Source: Hofstenia miamia
Lineage: Eukaryota > Xenacoelomorpha > Acoela
NCBI GenBank assembly: GCA_004352715.1
Contig: SCFE01000019.1
Span: 2,279,291 to 2,343,290 of the forward strand
Direction of reading: 5' to 3'
DNA: 64,000 nucleotides
Shown: positions 58,101 through 64,000 of the stretch, one piece after another
How positions within the stretch are numbered: position 1 is the stretch's first letter
Layout: every line of letters starts with the position of its first letter
The notes under the pieces: model-generated
Seen by the model: only the letters and a program-made list of their open reading frames with translations
What the model was told of the DNA's origin: nothing
Databases searched by the model: none
Translations under genes and position numbers: made by a program

Positions 58101-60796
58101 TGTAAAAAGTGTAATTTTATAGACTTTGATTTTTGAATTCAGTTTTTGATATTTGATTTACACAGATGTTCCCAGGAAATGTACAAATGGGAGTTTAGGC
58201 TTTCGATGCAGCGGTAAATCCCCTTATCAAGAGTCGTAAAATTTCTGAAGATATTATCGAACAGACGAATTTGAAAGTTGGAGACAGGCGCAATGACCAA
58301 GAAAAATTAAGGTGCAGTAGAAATTTATTTTTTCCTTGAATAATTTCATTTTTTAATGTAAATTGATTAATAAATTTTCGATTTTTTATCGTCTGCATGC
58401 AAAGATTGACTTTTGCATTGTTTTAGAAAAGAAATTACAGAAGAGACTGAATGGTATGAAGCAGAGATTAAAAAGTTGCAAGATGCCATAGATAAGCGTC
58501 ATCGAGAAAACTATGAAAAAGAGATGGAGGTAAGCACCAAGACAATAATTCTTTAGGACAGTTTTACGATTAATGTGAACTCTGTGAAAATAGCAGGTTG
58601 AGTTTTCTCGTCACATGCAGTTTGCAGAGTAGATTCTCGGGAAAGTCGTCACTTTTTGCAAAGATGTGTTCTTAAAATAGGAAAAATTCGCAATATTTAT
58701 CACAATTTTTAAAATCTATTCACAGCAGGATACGCCTTTGATTAGAGCTAATTATATTAAATCACCTGGAAATGGCATTTGTAGATGTATTAGCGTTGTA
58801 CTGAAGTCTATCAAATTGGTTATCAACAATCATACTTGACTCCTATTTTATTGAGGACTAGAAATAACACTTTAAATAATTTTTTTTGTTAAAAAGTTGA
58901 AGTAAAATTATTTAAAAAATTTTCTTCTGCGGCTTCACTGTAGTTGGCATTGTCCAAGAAATTGCTTTAATTCAACAGTGGAAAGCAATACCTTCAACTA
59001 AGTTCCATTGTCGCCCCAATTTTCATCCAAGCCGTCAGTGCACACCTGTAGCAACTACTCGGCCATGTCAATAGTATACCAATATATTTTTCGTGTAAAA
59101 CACTATTTTAATAACACATTGTTAACCGAATTGAAAAATGAAAGAGATTTTGAAAGACCGAGCTCAATCAGCTCTACAGCAGTTCAACGTAAGAGTGATT
59201 AACTGCTGATCATTCAACGCTTTGTTATCAACGAGACTGGCCTTGAGCTTTTATGATTGATAATATCTGTATCGTTNNNNNNNNNNNNNNNNNNNNNNNN
59301 NNNNNNNNNNNNNNNNNNNNNNNNNNNNNNNNNNNNNNNNNNNNNNNNNNNNNNNNNNNNNNNNNNNNNNNNNNNNNNNNNNNNNNNNNNNNNNNNNNNN
59401 NNNNNNNNNNNNNNNNNNNNNNNNNNNNNNNNNNNNNNNNNNNNNNNNNNNNNNNNNNNNNNNNNNNNNNNNNNNNNNNNNNNNNNNNNNNNNNNNNNNN
59501 NNNNNNNNNNNNNNNNNNNNNNNNNNNNNNNNNNNNNNNNNNNNNNNNNNGTGGTCATTGCACATTCCTTACTTTTTCATCGGCAGTTACGGTTGCAAAT
59601 CAGAAAATGCAAATACTATTTTTATATTTTGAATTTTTTAGTATGTGTGACAAACATCTAAATTTTGTATGTGAATGTAATTATTTCATTTACATGGTAT
59701 TGGCAAGCATTGAATCCGCGTCGGATTATCAGGCAATAGCCTGCAAACATATTAATTTGCGGAGCAATTTCATGCTCAATAGGAGCATCAACAACTAATT
59801 ACATTTCATAAATTTCATCATTATCTACACGTCATTTTCTTAATGTATAACGTATGTATTGACCAACAACTTTAGAATTTATCAATTTAATCAAGTCATC
59901 TCAACTTATTGCATTAACAATTATATACAAATCTTTTTTGAAAAAATATCAATTTTTAGTGCACTCATGTGCACCTTGAACCGCAGTTGCTATCTAAAAC
60001 TATTCTTTTCAATTTTTTACGTTTTATAATTGAAATTGTAAAAACGCTGAATTTACTCAAACAAGTCATGTCAGATTATATAAGGTTTGTATCAGTGTTG
60101 ATGTTATTGATATAATATACGCGCCAATCATCAATTTTCTCGTATTTCTAAATGTCATGCTAATCATTTTCAACAATAGAGTCTAATGTATAAAATTACA
60201 TCATGGATACATGGAAAGTTTAACAAAATAACCGCAGTTGTTGTGAATCAATAATCGATCTGTAGTTTCCTATTGTGAAGTATTTTTCATCCATTAAGCT
60301 TCTCTATTTTGTACCTTGTGTAAATTTTGCATTCTATGTCAAAGTCATTAGGTGGAAAAATGTAACGTGATATGCACACGTTCTGGATTGTTATATTTTA
60401 GCTTCGACCTAATTTCTACAATACATTAAAAGTTAAAGATTATTTATAATTTTTTTATAATTATTGTATTTCATGTTAGTTATGGTTTAGAAACAAAGAG
60501 AAATGGAGCTGAAAATGGAAGCAAAGCATGCAGCATGGGCCCTCAAACAAAGGGAGCTCTCGGCTCTTCGCGACGCAAACATTCGAAAACATCGAGATCT
60601 TATTCAACTCCATCATCATCAATGTATTAGCAAAGCGTGGACCTACAGCTACTTCAAGCCCATTCCCCGCCAAGTTTGGAAGAAGCCCTTCACAGAAGAA
60701 TGGACCAAACTAGTTTCTTCAGTATCTAACATGCATCGTCCAAAGTCTAAGAAAGGAAAGGACTCAAGAAAGAATTTGTCTTCTAAAAAGAAATAG
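21113..60796 (+). CDS. KIAA2012: KIAA2012-like coiled-coil protein, 19 exons, 1038 residues
   Basis: Exons: 21113-21190, 23799-23880, 23930-24218, 32532-32702, 32880-33145, 33928-34071, 34853-34864, 35681-35767, 49497-50074, 51211-51426, 54486-54582, 54725-54792, 54835-54846, 55260-55355, 56185-56373, 56846-57055, 58199-58311, 58427-58529, 60491-60796. All junctions are GT-AG, phases agree, and the lengths sum to 3117 nt, i.e. 1038 codons plus TAG. The N-terminal block LPKTYSTAKGSLILY (47-61), then LKALSAKILEYG and QPGSNQLFYLREL, resembles from memory the uncharacterised vertebrate protein KIAA2012. The middle (about 150-540) is low-complexity, rich in Ser and charged residues, with KVSF at 427-430, a possible PP1 docking motif. 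From about 545 to 950 it is rich in Glu, Lys, Gln and Leu and predicted coiled coil. The tail is basic and ends in SSKKK. No transmembrane segment or signal peptide is seen. Function is unknown; the shared promoter with AK8 suggests a ciliary role. The gene model is firmer than the name. Confidence 0.8.
21275..22150. mobile_element. MITE with perfect 21-bp terminal inverted repeats
   Basis: The left end at 21275-21295 (AAGGTATAGAATAGGGTGCA plus one base) is matched exactly in reverse complement at 22130-22150. The 876 bp between contain no credible reading frame. If the true ends are TAGAATAGGGTGCAC flanked by TA, it is a Tc1/mariner-type MITE with a TA target duplication; the extra four matching bases outside would then be chance. 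It sits in intron 1 of the KIAA2012-like gene, 84 bp after exon 1. Confidence 0.65.
22151..23798. other. Rest of KIAA2012-like intron 1
   Basis: AT-rich sequence. 22900-23230 is purine-rich (many GAAGAGAAG-type words) and unlike its surroundings, but has no open frame. A (TA)n array interrupted by a 166-base N-run occupies 23450-23685, immediately before exon 2. Confidence 0.4.
24219..25202. other. KIAA2012-like intron 3, left part
   Basis: About 1 kb of AT-rich intron between exon 3 and the first non-LTR copy. No coding block, tandem array or element end recognised. Confidence 0.45.
25203..27720 (-). mobile_element. Non-LTR retrotransposon of restriction-like-endonuclease type (R4/Dong-like), copy A
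   Basis: Read leftward from 27715: reverse-transcriptase motif A IDYRKAYDSISHRW, interrupted by TGA just before it and again after EREMGKW, then motif B FQGDSLAPLLF and motif C LWYMDDQKMY (about 27425-27565). The thumb/linker follows, and after two N-runs comes the C-terminal domain: a CCHC finger and the endonuclease block RRPDIVVVDKEK...GTVIDIAVP. No AP endonuclease is present. This architecture defines the R2/R4/NeSL/Hero group (established). The two nonsense codons make copy A dead. Boundaries: truncated 5' end abutting (ATT)n at about 27718, and 3' end near 25205. It lies on the strand opposite to the host gene, in intron 3. Confidence 0.8.
26646..26983. repeat. 138-bp direct duplication flanking an N-run
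   Basis: 26646-26783 and 26846-26983 are the same non-LTR coding segment, exactly 200 bases apart, with two substitutions (CTCCTTTTAAGTTAAATG versus CTCCGTTTAAGTTGAATG). The N-run 26784-26845 separates them. This is most simply two contig ends overlapping without being merged, or two haplotypes or element copies abutted. Confidence 0.8.
27737..28453 (-). mobile_element. R4/Dong-like non-LTR retrotransposon, copy B (3' part)
   Basis: An uninterrupted 220-codon frame (28448 down to 27786, ending PGNW-stop) covers the post-RT linker, the finger CRLCKKEAETVDHLIGGC (C-x2-C-x8-H-x4-C) and the endonuclease RRPD...VIDIAVP. The protein continues through VEVVPVVVGALGAVSKKHK and ends in LLGTARVLRKALRLPGNW. 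The 3' end after the stop contains a hairpin and leads into ATAATA repeats. Copy B abuts copy A head to tail across a short (ATT)n tract. It is cut at 28454 by a single N, beyond which 28455-28500 repeats the motif A segment. Dong-type elements target TAA repeats, which fits the flanks (from family knowledge). Confidence 0.75.
28455..28543 (-). repeat. RT motif A fragment and long (ATT)n tract
   Basis: 28455-28493 repeats the segment at 27685-27716 (encoding MAWIDYRKAYD on the minus strand, here without the nonsense codon). It is followed by about fifteen ATT units to 28540 and then unique intron sequence. The join to copy B at a single N suggests this is the right-hand end of the same truncated element placed without gap filling. 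Confidence 0.6.
28544..30386. other. KIAA2012-like intron 3, between the non-LTR copies and the CCTCCGCC element
   Basis: A 122-codon open stretch at 28720-29088 (plus) is hydrophobic and Phe/Tyr-rich; it matches nothing I know and AT-rich composition may explain it. Small frames at 29470-29880 are similar. No repeats or element ends recognised. Confidence 0.35.
30387..32386. mobile_element. 2.0-kb element bounded by ACCTCCGCCAAG inverted ends
   Basis: ACCTCCGCCAAG at 30387-30398 is matched in reverse complement (CTTGGCGGAGGT) at 32375-32386. Just inside the left end the wording AGGAGGT...GTAGGATTTTTCAAAAAATAATGGATAGATTTTTATG resembles a repeat family with a CCTCCGCCAAGGAGGT start that I recall from many animal genomes. 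No transposase frame is visible and no target duplication is clear. It is probably a non-autonomous DNA element, possibly composite, in intron 3. Confidence 0.5.
33190..33222. repeat. (TA)n microsatellite in KIAA2012-like intron 5
   Basis: An uninterrupted TA tract beginning 45 bases after the exon 5 donor. The rest of the intron to 33927 is plain AT-rich sequence. Confidence 0.9.
34072..35680. other. KIAA2012-like introns 6 and 7
   Basis: Two introns around the 12-nt exon at 34853. A (TA)n array broken by a 304-base N-run fills 35071-35408. Otherwise there are no repeats or coding blocks. Confidence 0.45.
34853..34864 (+). CDS. 12-nt microexon (exon 7 of the KIAA2012-like gene)
   Basis: AAAACCAATCTG lies between a TTTTTTAG acceptor and a strong GTAAGTACG donor. 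The flanking exons meet in phase 1 with or without it, so including it adds four residues (the junction reads ENQSG) and keeps the frame. A 12-base exon could be chance; strong splice signals on both sides and no stop in the required phase support it. It may be alternatively spliced. Confidence 0.55.
35768..36471. other. Start of KIAA2012-like intron 8
   Basis: Plain AT-rich intron. A 74-codon open stretch on the minus strand at 35848-36072 (KMFDLILRPNDKHERFTR in part) looks coding-like but matches no family I know. Confidence 0.35.
36472..39600. repeat. Large near-identical duplication, copy 1
   Basis: This 3.1-kb segment recurs at 40601-43132 beyond a 1000-base N-run; the second copy starts directly at the gap edge and the first ends at it. 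Identity is high by eye, with scattered substitutions and short indels. Copy 2 lacks about 590 bp (38050-38638 here) at a 7-N join. It contains a DNA transposon (see 36878). A false tandem duplication of two haplotypes is the simplest reading. Confidence 0.85.
37159..38992 (-). pseudogene. Transposon protein pseudogene, copy 1
   Basis: Read leftward: a finger-like N-terminus (VCMICFNKAKELRRINDSI, then LPSRICGTCRSWL near 38790-38850), a middle block (YRCYRTCSPGELFQRESP, 37950-38027), then PPELHLLIGVVCTLF and HFHGGTLTGNDS (37520-37714). Finally FHAIIFHVPEFC...SEKTPESIHHDF appears (37159-37400). I recall this order from uncharacterised transposon-derived proteins of Hydra and arthropods; I do not know an accepted family name. 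Stops and frameshifts separate the blocks, so no full protein is possible. Confidence 0.55.
40601..43132. repeat. Large near-identical duplication, copy 2
   Basis: Counterpart of 36472-39600. It differs by the 7-N join at 42162-42168, by small tandem duplications near 42170-42205, 42294-42352 and 42430-42480 that copy 1 lacks, and by a shortened stretch near 42750. It continues past 43132 into the right end of the transposon, which copy 1 lacks because of the gap. Confidence 0.85.
40991..43550 (-). mobile_element. DNA transposon with about 280-bp terminal inverted repeats (family unassigned)
   Basis: The left end TCACGGTGTTCCCAAGTAAG (40991; also 36878 in copy 1) and right end CTTACTTGGGAACACCGTGA (43531-43550) are inverted copies. 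Similarity continues inward for about 280 bp, to 41272 and 43270, with few mismatches and indels. The flanks are CAT on both sides (40988-40990 and 43551-43553), a possible 3-bp target duplication. The interior carries minus-strand pseudogene blocks. A further inverted match outside the ends (about 40930-40990 against 43805-43865) shows a larger, interrupted inverted structure. Confidence 0.7.
41272..42560 (-). pseudogene. Transposon protein pseudogene, copy 2
   Basis: The same blocks as 37159-38992: FHAIIFHVPEFC (41272-41475), PPELHLLIGVV (41633-41827), YRCYRTCSPGELF (41955-42140) and LPSRICGTCRSWL (about 42350-42400). The 7-N join at 42162 removes the segment between the middle block and the finger. 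It is equally broken. Confidence 0.5.
43554..47255 (-). pseudogene. Unrecognised decayed ORF set, possible zinc-finger/recombinase-type element
   Basis: Minus-strand open blocks at 46294-46100, 45787-45383 and 45337-45044 appear to be pieces of one protein broken by stops. Between the first two, about 46020-45930, the translation reads CPSCETAFIRLDKHIVEVQ, a C-x2-C ... H finger-like motif. The 134-codon block (EGYDMQKAKTTVSKCRSILR...) has the feel of the N-terminal helical domain of tyrosine-recombinase (Crypton-like) proteins, but no catalytic R-H-R-Y residues were found. Treat the family as open. The surrounding sequence is AT-rich; 44670-44730 has a short run of GATCCGA repeats. Confidence 0.3.
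47256..48547 (+). mobile_element. Tc1-like DNA transposon, apparently complete
   Basis: Ends TAGTTGACTGCAAAAAAA (47256) and, inverted, TAGTTGGCTGCAAAAAAATG (up to 48547) are flanked by TA on both sides. The match continues through ATGAGACT with one substitution and one A-run length difference. The 1292-bp length, TA target and single intact transposase gene are standard for the Tc1 group. It lies in intron 8 of the KIAA2012-like gene, in the same orientation. Confidence 0.85.
47487..48428 (+). CDS. Tc1-like transposase, intact
   Basis: An open frame of 313 residues from METLEQLENAF; an upstream in-frame ATG at 47448 would add 13 hydrophobic residues and is less likely. The paired helix-turn-helix region (about 1-110) includes ISRSTYFRKLKKI and the GRPRK hook. 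The catalytic triad is complete: Asp in WITDECVF, Asp in LQQDGATPHTS and Glu in SPIENVW, with 34 residues between the last two (DD34E, classical Tc1 spacing). The enzyme cuts and pastes the element at TA sites. No stop or frameshift is present and the inverted ends are near-identical, so the copy is young and potentially functional. Confidence 0.9.
   Translation: METLEQLENAFATSQISRSTYFRKLKKIRQGESLKRRKGSGRPRKIIGKFIQKTVAIALKNPYISGKKIANRLQTEADISVHETTVQRTLKKSGVTKIGRKNRLLITKEHQEKRLNFVKDWKDYTFEDVWITDECVFQLHRNKVQVWSSKKCPRPTKAVPKFDQKIMVWGALSYRGFYLKILDGKATIDSQRYCQIIAEFMPYADALYDDGWILQQDGATPHTSAKTKNWFSENNIQFLQWPPSSADLSPIENVWQILKNDVEKKNPKNISDLKEKIQESQHILTSEMKSNLIKSVSVRLNEVISTGGKQIRL
48548..49496. other. 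KIAA2012-like intron 8, right end
   Basis: About 0.95 kb of intron between the Tc1 copy and exon 9. A 99-codon open stretch on the plus strand at 48732-49031 (beginning MQISIRDFKFANTREISS) is not recognised and has no splice signals tying it to the host gene. Confidence 0.35.
50075..51210. other. KIAA2012-like intron 9 with (TA)n tract
   Basis: A (TA)n tract at 50088-50120 starts 14 bases after the exon 9 donor. The remainder is AT-rich without features. Confidence 0.6.
52249..52340 (+). repeat. 46-bp perfect tandem duplication in the Tc1 5' leader
   Basis: The unit beginning GAATTCCCAATTTTTTCTTA and ending TTTAGCCA occurs twice in tandem, 52249-52294 and 52295-52340, without differences. 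It lies between the left inverted end and the transposase start. Confidence 0.9.
52413..53673 (+). pseudogene. Tc1-like transposase pseudogene (DD35E spacing)
   Basis: It starts at ATG 52413 (MVRGGEISPTKRAQIHILY), with a helix-turn-helix YRSIAVRMGVSVSSVSRSV and a TAG at about 52551. After the hook GRPRVTTPK it runs to AMFSDEFKI, with the first Asp, then shifts frame near 52980. The rest reads LQQDGAPCHRAKVVKQW...SPDLNVIENCW. I count 35 residues between the second Asp and the Glu, against 34 in canonical Tc1. After the single-N join the last part is present again in slightly different form, ending LANNGGHTKY-stop. At least one stop and two frame changes make it non-functional. Confidence 0.8.
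53040..53525. repeat. 243-bp duplication across a single-N join
   Basis: 53040-53282 and 53284-53525 are the same transposase segment. The first ~180 bases are identical and the last 60 differ at several positions plus one base of length. This is typical of two unmerged contig ends, from two haplotypes or two element copies. Confidence 0.85.
53821..54178. repeat. (TA)n array with 315-base N-run
   Basis: TA repeats occupy both sides of the N-run 53840-54154. This is the right-hand part of the microsatellite into which the Tc1 element inserted. The intron continues plainly from 54179 to 54485. Confidence 0.85.
54835..54846 (+). CDS. 12-nt microexon (exon 13 of the KIAA2012-like gene)
   Basis: AACCGCCTTCTG follows TTATTTCAG and precedes GTACGTTTTC. 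In phase 0 it encodes NRLL, joining exon 12 (ending IIEL) to exon 14 (starting TEEEKILLLYENM). The result is a continuous heptad-like run of leucines, better than the direct junction. A length divisible by three means skipping would shift the coiled-coil register by four residues without breaking the frame. Confidence 0.6.
57056..58198. other. KIAA2012-like intron 16, containing a 315-bp exact duplication
   Basis: 57115-57429 and 57431-57745 are identical 315-bp segments joined by a single N at 57430. No coding block lies here. The duplication is intronic, so it does not affect the predicted protein. Confidence 0.75.
58530..60490. other. KIAA2012-like intron 18
   Basis: AT-rich, with a 274-base N-run (59277-59550). 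A 64-codon open stretch at 59008-59202 is not linked to the host gene: exons 18 and 19 already join in phase 0. No mobile element recognised. Confidence 0.45.
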
Positions 60797-61390
60797 TGCA
60801 GTATACTAATAGTTTTTAGTGATTTTTCGAGACTTAAAAGTTTAAACATCAAATTTTGGAAATTCATTGCTGTTTGACTTTTTAGGACAGTATGTTTTCT
60901 TGACTAAATGTCATTGTTCTGCATATAAATCATATCATAGCAATCGTTCAAATATTAAAACTAACACTTTGAAGGAATGAATTCTAAGTTTATTATGCGT
61001 ATATAATAAATACATTTTCATAACTTGTGCTTGTAGTGAGTGAATATTAAAATTGAGTTAACTATGTGTTTATAATTATGTTGTAATTGCTTTAATTTTT
61101 TGTGCTAATTAGTTTGTAGTTTTTTTACTAAAATTGTTTTTCATTCTATCATTTGTGTTGTATTATGATTGTCTGGCAATTCTTGTGATATTATTTGTTT
61201 AAAATGGTTTAATTTCTATTATTTTGATCTTGTGTTATATTTTGTTTTATTTTATTAAGCATGCGTATTTGTTTATGGTTATTTGAGGCATTTGTTTGCA
61301 TTAACCATGCATTTAATTTTTGAGATAATTGAAATGAACAAATTCTAAAAAATGAAGCCTTTTCGTACGCGATCTGTTTAAGGGTCTCAA
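60797..61390. other. 3' flank of the KIAA2012-like gene
   Basis: Probable 3' UTR to about 61040 (poly(A) signal at 61015), then T-rich intergenic sequence up to the hAT end. Nothing else recognised. Confidence 0.5.
61015..61020 (+). terminator. Candidate polyadenylation signal of the KIAA2012-like gene
   Basis: AATAAA lies 219 bases after the TAG stop codon at 60794-60796 and is followed by T-rich sequence. No clearer hexamer was seen between the stop codon and this point. It is the most likely 3' end signal, but only from position and motif. Confidence 0.45.
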
Positions 61391-61774
61391 CTAGGGGTGT
61401 GCGATTCAGGCTTTTTCAAAATCAATTCAATTTCAATTCAATGCAGAGAAAAATCAATTCAATTCAATGCAAGAAATTATTTCAAATCCAAAACTGAACA
61501 GATTGAACTTATTTAAAATTTTCTCTCAAAAATAACAACAACCGAAAATTTATCGGAGAAAGTCTTTGCCTGGCTGCCGTTACTATATTCCCAGCATCCG
61601 ACCACACTCTTTCGGATGGAACTGCTGTAGCCGGAATCGCTAAAAGACTTTTTGCGGCAACTGAAAGATGTCGAAATTTTAATTTCGCCAAAATTGAAAA
61701 GGGCATTCAGTTCCAGAAAAAAAGTTTTTATCTCCTCTTCACATGCAGAGCTTTCAGGCTGCTCTGCGGTTTTG
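61391..61774 (-). mobile_element. hAT transposon fossil (3' end of transposase and inverted end)
   Basis: Read leftward, the block HLSVAAKSLLAIPATAVPSE continues RVWSDAGNIV and then RLSPINFRLLLFL (61509-61690), the C-terminal dimerisation domain of hAT transposases. One frameshift separates it from the upstream acidic stretch EEEIKTFFLELNA. The left boundary CTAGGGGTGTGCGATTC at 61390-61406 resembles the common CAGGGGTGTGC end of hAT elements. The N-run from 61775 hides the rest. It lies just downstream of the KIAA2012-like gene. Confidence 0.75.
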
Positions 61775-62254
61775 NNNNNNNNNNNNNNNNNNNNNNNNNN
61801 NNNNNNNNNNNNNNNNNNNNNNNNNNNNNNNNNNNNNNNNNNNNNNNNNNNNNNNNNNNNNNNNNNNNNNNNNNNNNNNNNNNNNNNNNNNNNNNNNNNN
61901 NNNNNNNNNNNNNNNNNNNNNNNNNNNNNNNNNNNNNNNNNNNNNNNNNNNNNNNNNNNNNNNNNNNNNNNNNNNNNNNNNNNNNNNNNNNNNNNNNNNN
62001 NNNNNNNNNNNNNNNNNNNNNNNNNNNNNNNNNNNNNNNNNNNNNNNNNNNNNNNNNNNNNNNNNNNNNNNNNNNNNNNNNNNNNNNNNNNNNNNNNNNN
62101 NNNNNNNNNNNNNNNNNNNNNNNNNNNNNNNNNNNNNNNNNNNNNNNNNNNNNNNNNNNNNNNNNNNNNNNNNNNNNNNNNNNNNNNNNNNNNNNNNNNN
62201 NNNNNNNNNNNNNNNNNNNNNNNNNNNNNNNNNNNNNNNNNNNNNNNNNNNNNN

Positions 62255-63522
62255 TAATAAATGCACGAAAGGCTGATAGCCACCGTAGGCGTGTTGATAA
62301 CTAACCTTCATATAAAAGATATCGTGATTAATGGAGTCATAAGCTTTTAAAAGATCGAGACAGACCACTGCAAAAAATTGGTAAGATTCAAGAGATGATC
62401 GACAATTTTCGGTAGCATACAAAAGAGCATCATCAGTTGAAAAATTCGTGCGGAAACCAAATTGTGTTTTTAACAATAATTGGTGTTTCGTTTAGTACAT
62501 TAGTAATATCAAAATCATTTGTAAATGAGTTCCCATCAGAGTCTCTAATCTCTTCAATTATTGTAGATTTAGATTTCATGAATGAACTTCCATTTGGACT
62601 TTTGGTTTGGTAAAATTTTGAATTCATTTTTAATATATTTATTAAAAGATTTACGATTTTCAATATTTGATAAATTTCTTGCTTTTTTGTAAGCTAAGAA
62701 ATTTTCGCTAGATTTTGTCAATGACAAATTTTTAAAAGCGTTGTACTTTTCAATAATCAATTTTTTGCATAAATCAGTTAACCAAGGTTTAGATTTGTTA
62801 TATTTAGAAGAAGAATTTACAAAGTTTTGCTAAGTAAGATTTTCTTTTTTGGACAAAAAATATTAAGGTGTTTTTCAAATACTGAAATATAATGTTCCAT
62901 CATAGAATTAGTATCCTGCGCATAATACACTTCAATCTTTTAGAGCCAGCGATAATTTTAGTTTTTCAACTTCATGATTATTTCTTTCCCGAATTGTTGT
63001 CAATTTCCTAACTATTGAATTACTGGTAGAAGTAATGCAATACTCGGATACGGACATTCAGCAGTAAAATGTGTAAGATTTAAAAAATCATAATCTGACA
63101 CTATGAAGTAATCAATAAGCGTGCTACTCGTTGCAGTGACCCTTGACGGCGTAATTTTATTAACAATATTGAGATTAAATATATTTTGTAAAATGTCAAT
63201 TTTATCTGTTCTTTTTGGTCCAAATAATTAATGTTGTAGTCTCCTATTAAAACAATGTCTTTATTTTCAGAAACAGCTAAAATAAATTCATTTTTCAATT
63301 ACTCAATGAAATAATTCGAATATTTTTTTTGCGGAGAATATGAAACATTCATCATTTGCTTTCTATATGTAAATTTTTTTAAAGAATTTGATATTTTTAC
63401 CCACCAGCTTTCAAATTTGGATACGTCGCTACACTGTAATATCTTCGCGTGATTTAAGTTTGAAAATATTTCGTATTATTAATGAGACTCCTATACTCCT
63501 CGATTTTTTAATAGATTATTAG
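62255..63522 (-). mobile_element. CR1/jockey-like non-LTR retrotransposon fragment with AP endonuclease
   Basis: Read leftward: the AP-type endonuclease block DIVLIGDYNINYLD (about 63230-63270) and, in another frame, SRVTATSSTLIDYFIVSD (about 63090-63150), which matches the C-terminal endonuclease wording of CR1/L2/jockey elements. The pre-RT region follows, then reverse-transcriptase block TQFGFRTNFSTDDALLYA and motif A FAVVCLDLLKAYDSINHDI (about 62310-62470). Stops and frameshifts interrupt it throughout. N-runs hide both ends. Confidence 0.75.
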
Positions 63523-64000
63523 NNNNNNNNNNNNNNNNNNNNNNNNNNNNNNNNNNNNNNNNNNNNNNNNNNNNNNNNNNNNNNNNNNNNNNNNNNNNNN
63601 NNNNNNNNNNNNNNNNNNNNNNNNNNNNNNNNNNNNNNNNNNNNNNNNNNNNNNNNNNNNNNNNNNNNNNNNNNNNNNNNNNNNNNNNNNNNNNNNNNNN
63701 NNNNNNNNNNNNNNNNNNNNNNNNNNNNNNNNNNNNNNNNNNNNNNNNNNNNNNNNNNNNNNNNNNNNNNNNNNNNNNNNNNNNNNNNNNNNNNNNNNNN
63801 NNNNNNNNNNNNNNNNNNNNNNNNNNNNNNNNNNNNNNNNNNNNNNNNNNNNNNNNNNNNNNNNNNNNNNNNNNNNNNNNNNNNNNNNNNNNNNNNNNNN
63901 NNNNNNNNNNNNNNNNNNNNNNNNNNNNNNNNNNNNNNNNNNNNNNNNNNNNNNNNNNNNNNNNNNNNNNNNNNNNNNNNNNNNNNNNNNNNNNNNNNNN

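Noticed and set aside
59008-59202. Possible extra KIAA2012-like exon
   Set aside because: Exons 18 and 19 already join in phase 0, and the stretch has no matching acceptor and donor pair in that phase.

Overview
This is a nuclear window from an AT-rich, intron-rich animal genome. The evidence is GT-AG split genes, an axonemal-type adenylate kinase, a metazoan-type transposon mixture and many (TA)n microsatellites. There are no operons, no CRISPR and no convincing RNA gene. The species cannot be named from the sequence; a ciliated, non-insect invertebrate such as a cnidarian or tunicate would fit. The assembly is rough: N-runs lie at 23490-23655, 25816-26320, 26784-26845, 35094-35397, 39601-40600, 53840-54154, 59277-59550, 61775-62254 and 63523-64000, and one- or few-N joins lie at 16232, 28454, 42162-42168, 53283 and 57430. 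Several joins are flanked by the same sequence twice.

Two host genes account for nearly all non-repeat coding sequence. They are arranged head to head, with about 160 bp between start codons (20951 on minus, 21113 on plus). Leftward runs AK8 (adenylate kinase 8): nine exons were recovered, encoding the first 329 residues, and the 3' end appears to lie beyond the left edge. Rightward runs a 19-exon gene (21113-60796) for a 1038-residue, largely coiled-coil protein that I recognise as KIAA2012-like. Its reading frame closes exactly across all 19 exons, including two 12-nt microexons. The shared promoter holds a near-consensus RFX X-box, as expected for ciliary genes.

Everything else is mostly mobile DNA in the introns or beyond the gene ends. 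AK8 intron 8 holds a hAT fossil (3.2-3.8 kb). The 13.7-kb AK8 intron 3 holds a non-LTR fragment (9.5-10.1 kb), a decayed piggyBac element (10966-13566), a 22-bp minisatellite (17.4 kb) and a miniature LTR element (19540-20255). The KIAA2012-like introns hold a MITE with 21-bp inverted ends (21.3-22.2 kb), restriction-endonuclease-type non-LTR copies resembling the R4/Dong group (25.2-28.5 kb), a 2-kb element bounded by CCTCCGCCAAG ends (30.4-32.4 kb), a 3-kb DNA transposon present twice around a 1-kb gap (36.5-43.6 kb), an intact Tc1 element (47256-48547) and a broken DD35E-type Tc1 element (52168-53820). To the right of the gene are a hAT fossil (61.4-61.8 kb) and a CR1/jockey-like non-LTR fragment (62.3-63.5 kb).

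The most interesting biology is the divergent pair of an axonemal kinase and an uncharacterised coiled-coil protein sharing a candidate RFX site. The most interesting mobile elements are the intact Tc1 copy, the TAA-associated non-LTR copies with a hairpin across the stop codon, and the miniature LTR element with matching 4-bp target duplications.
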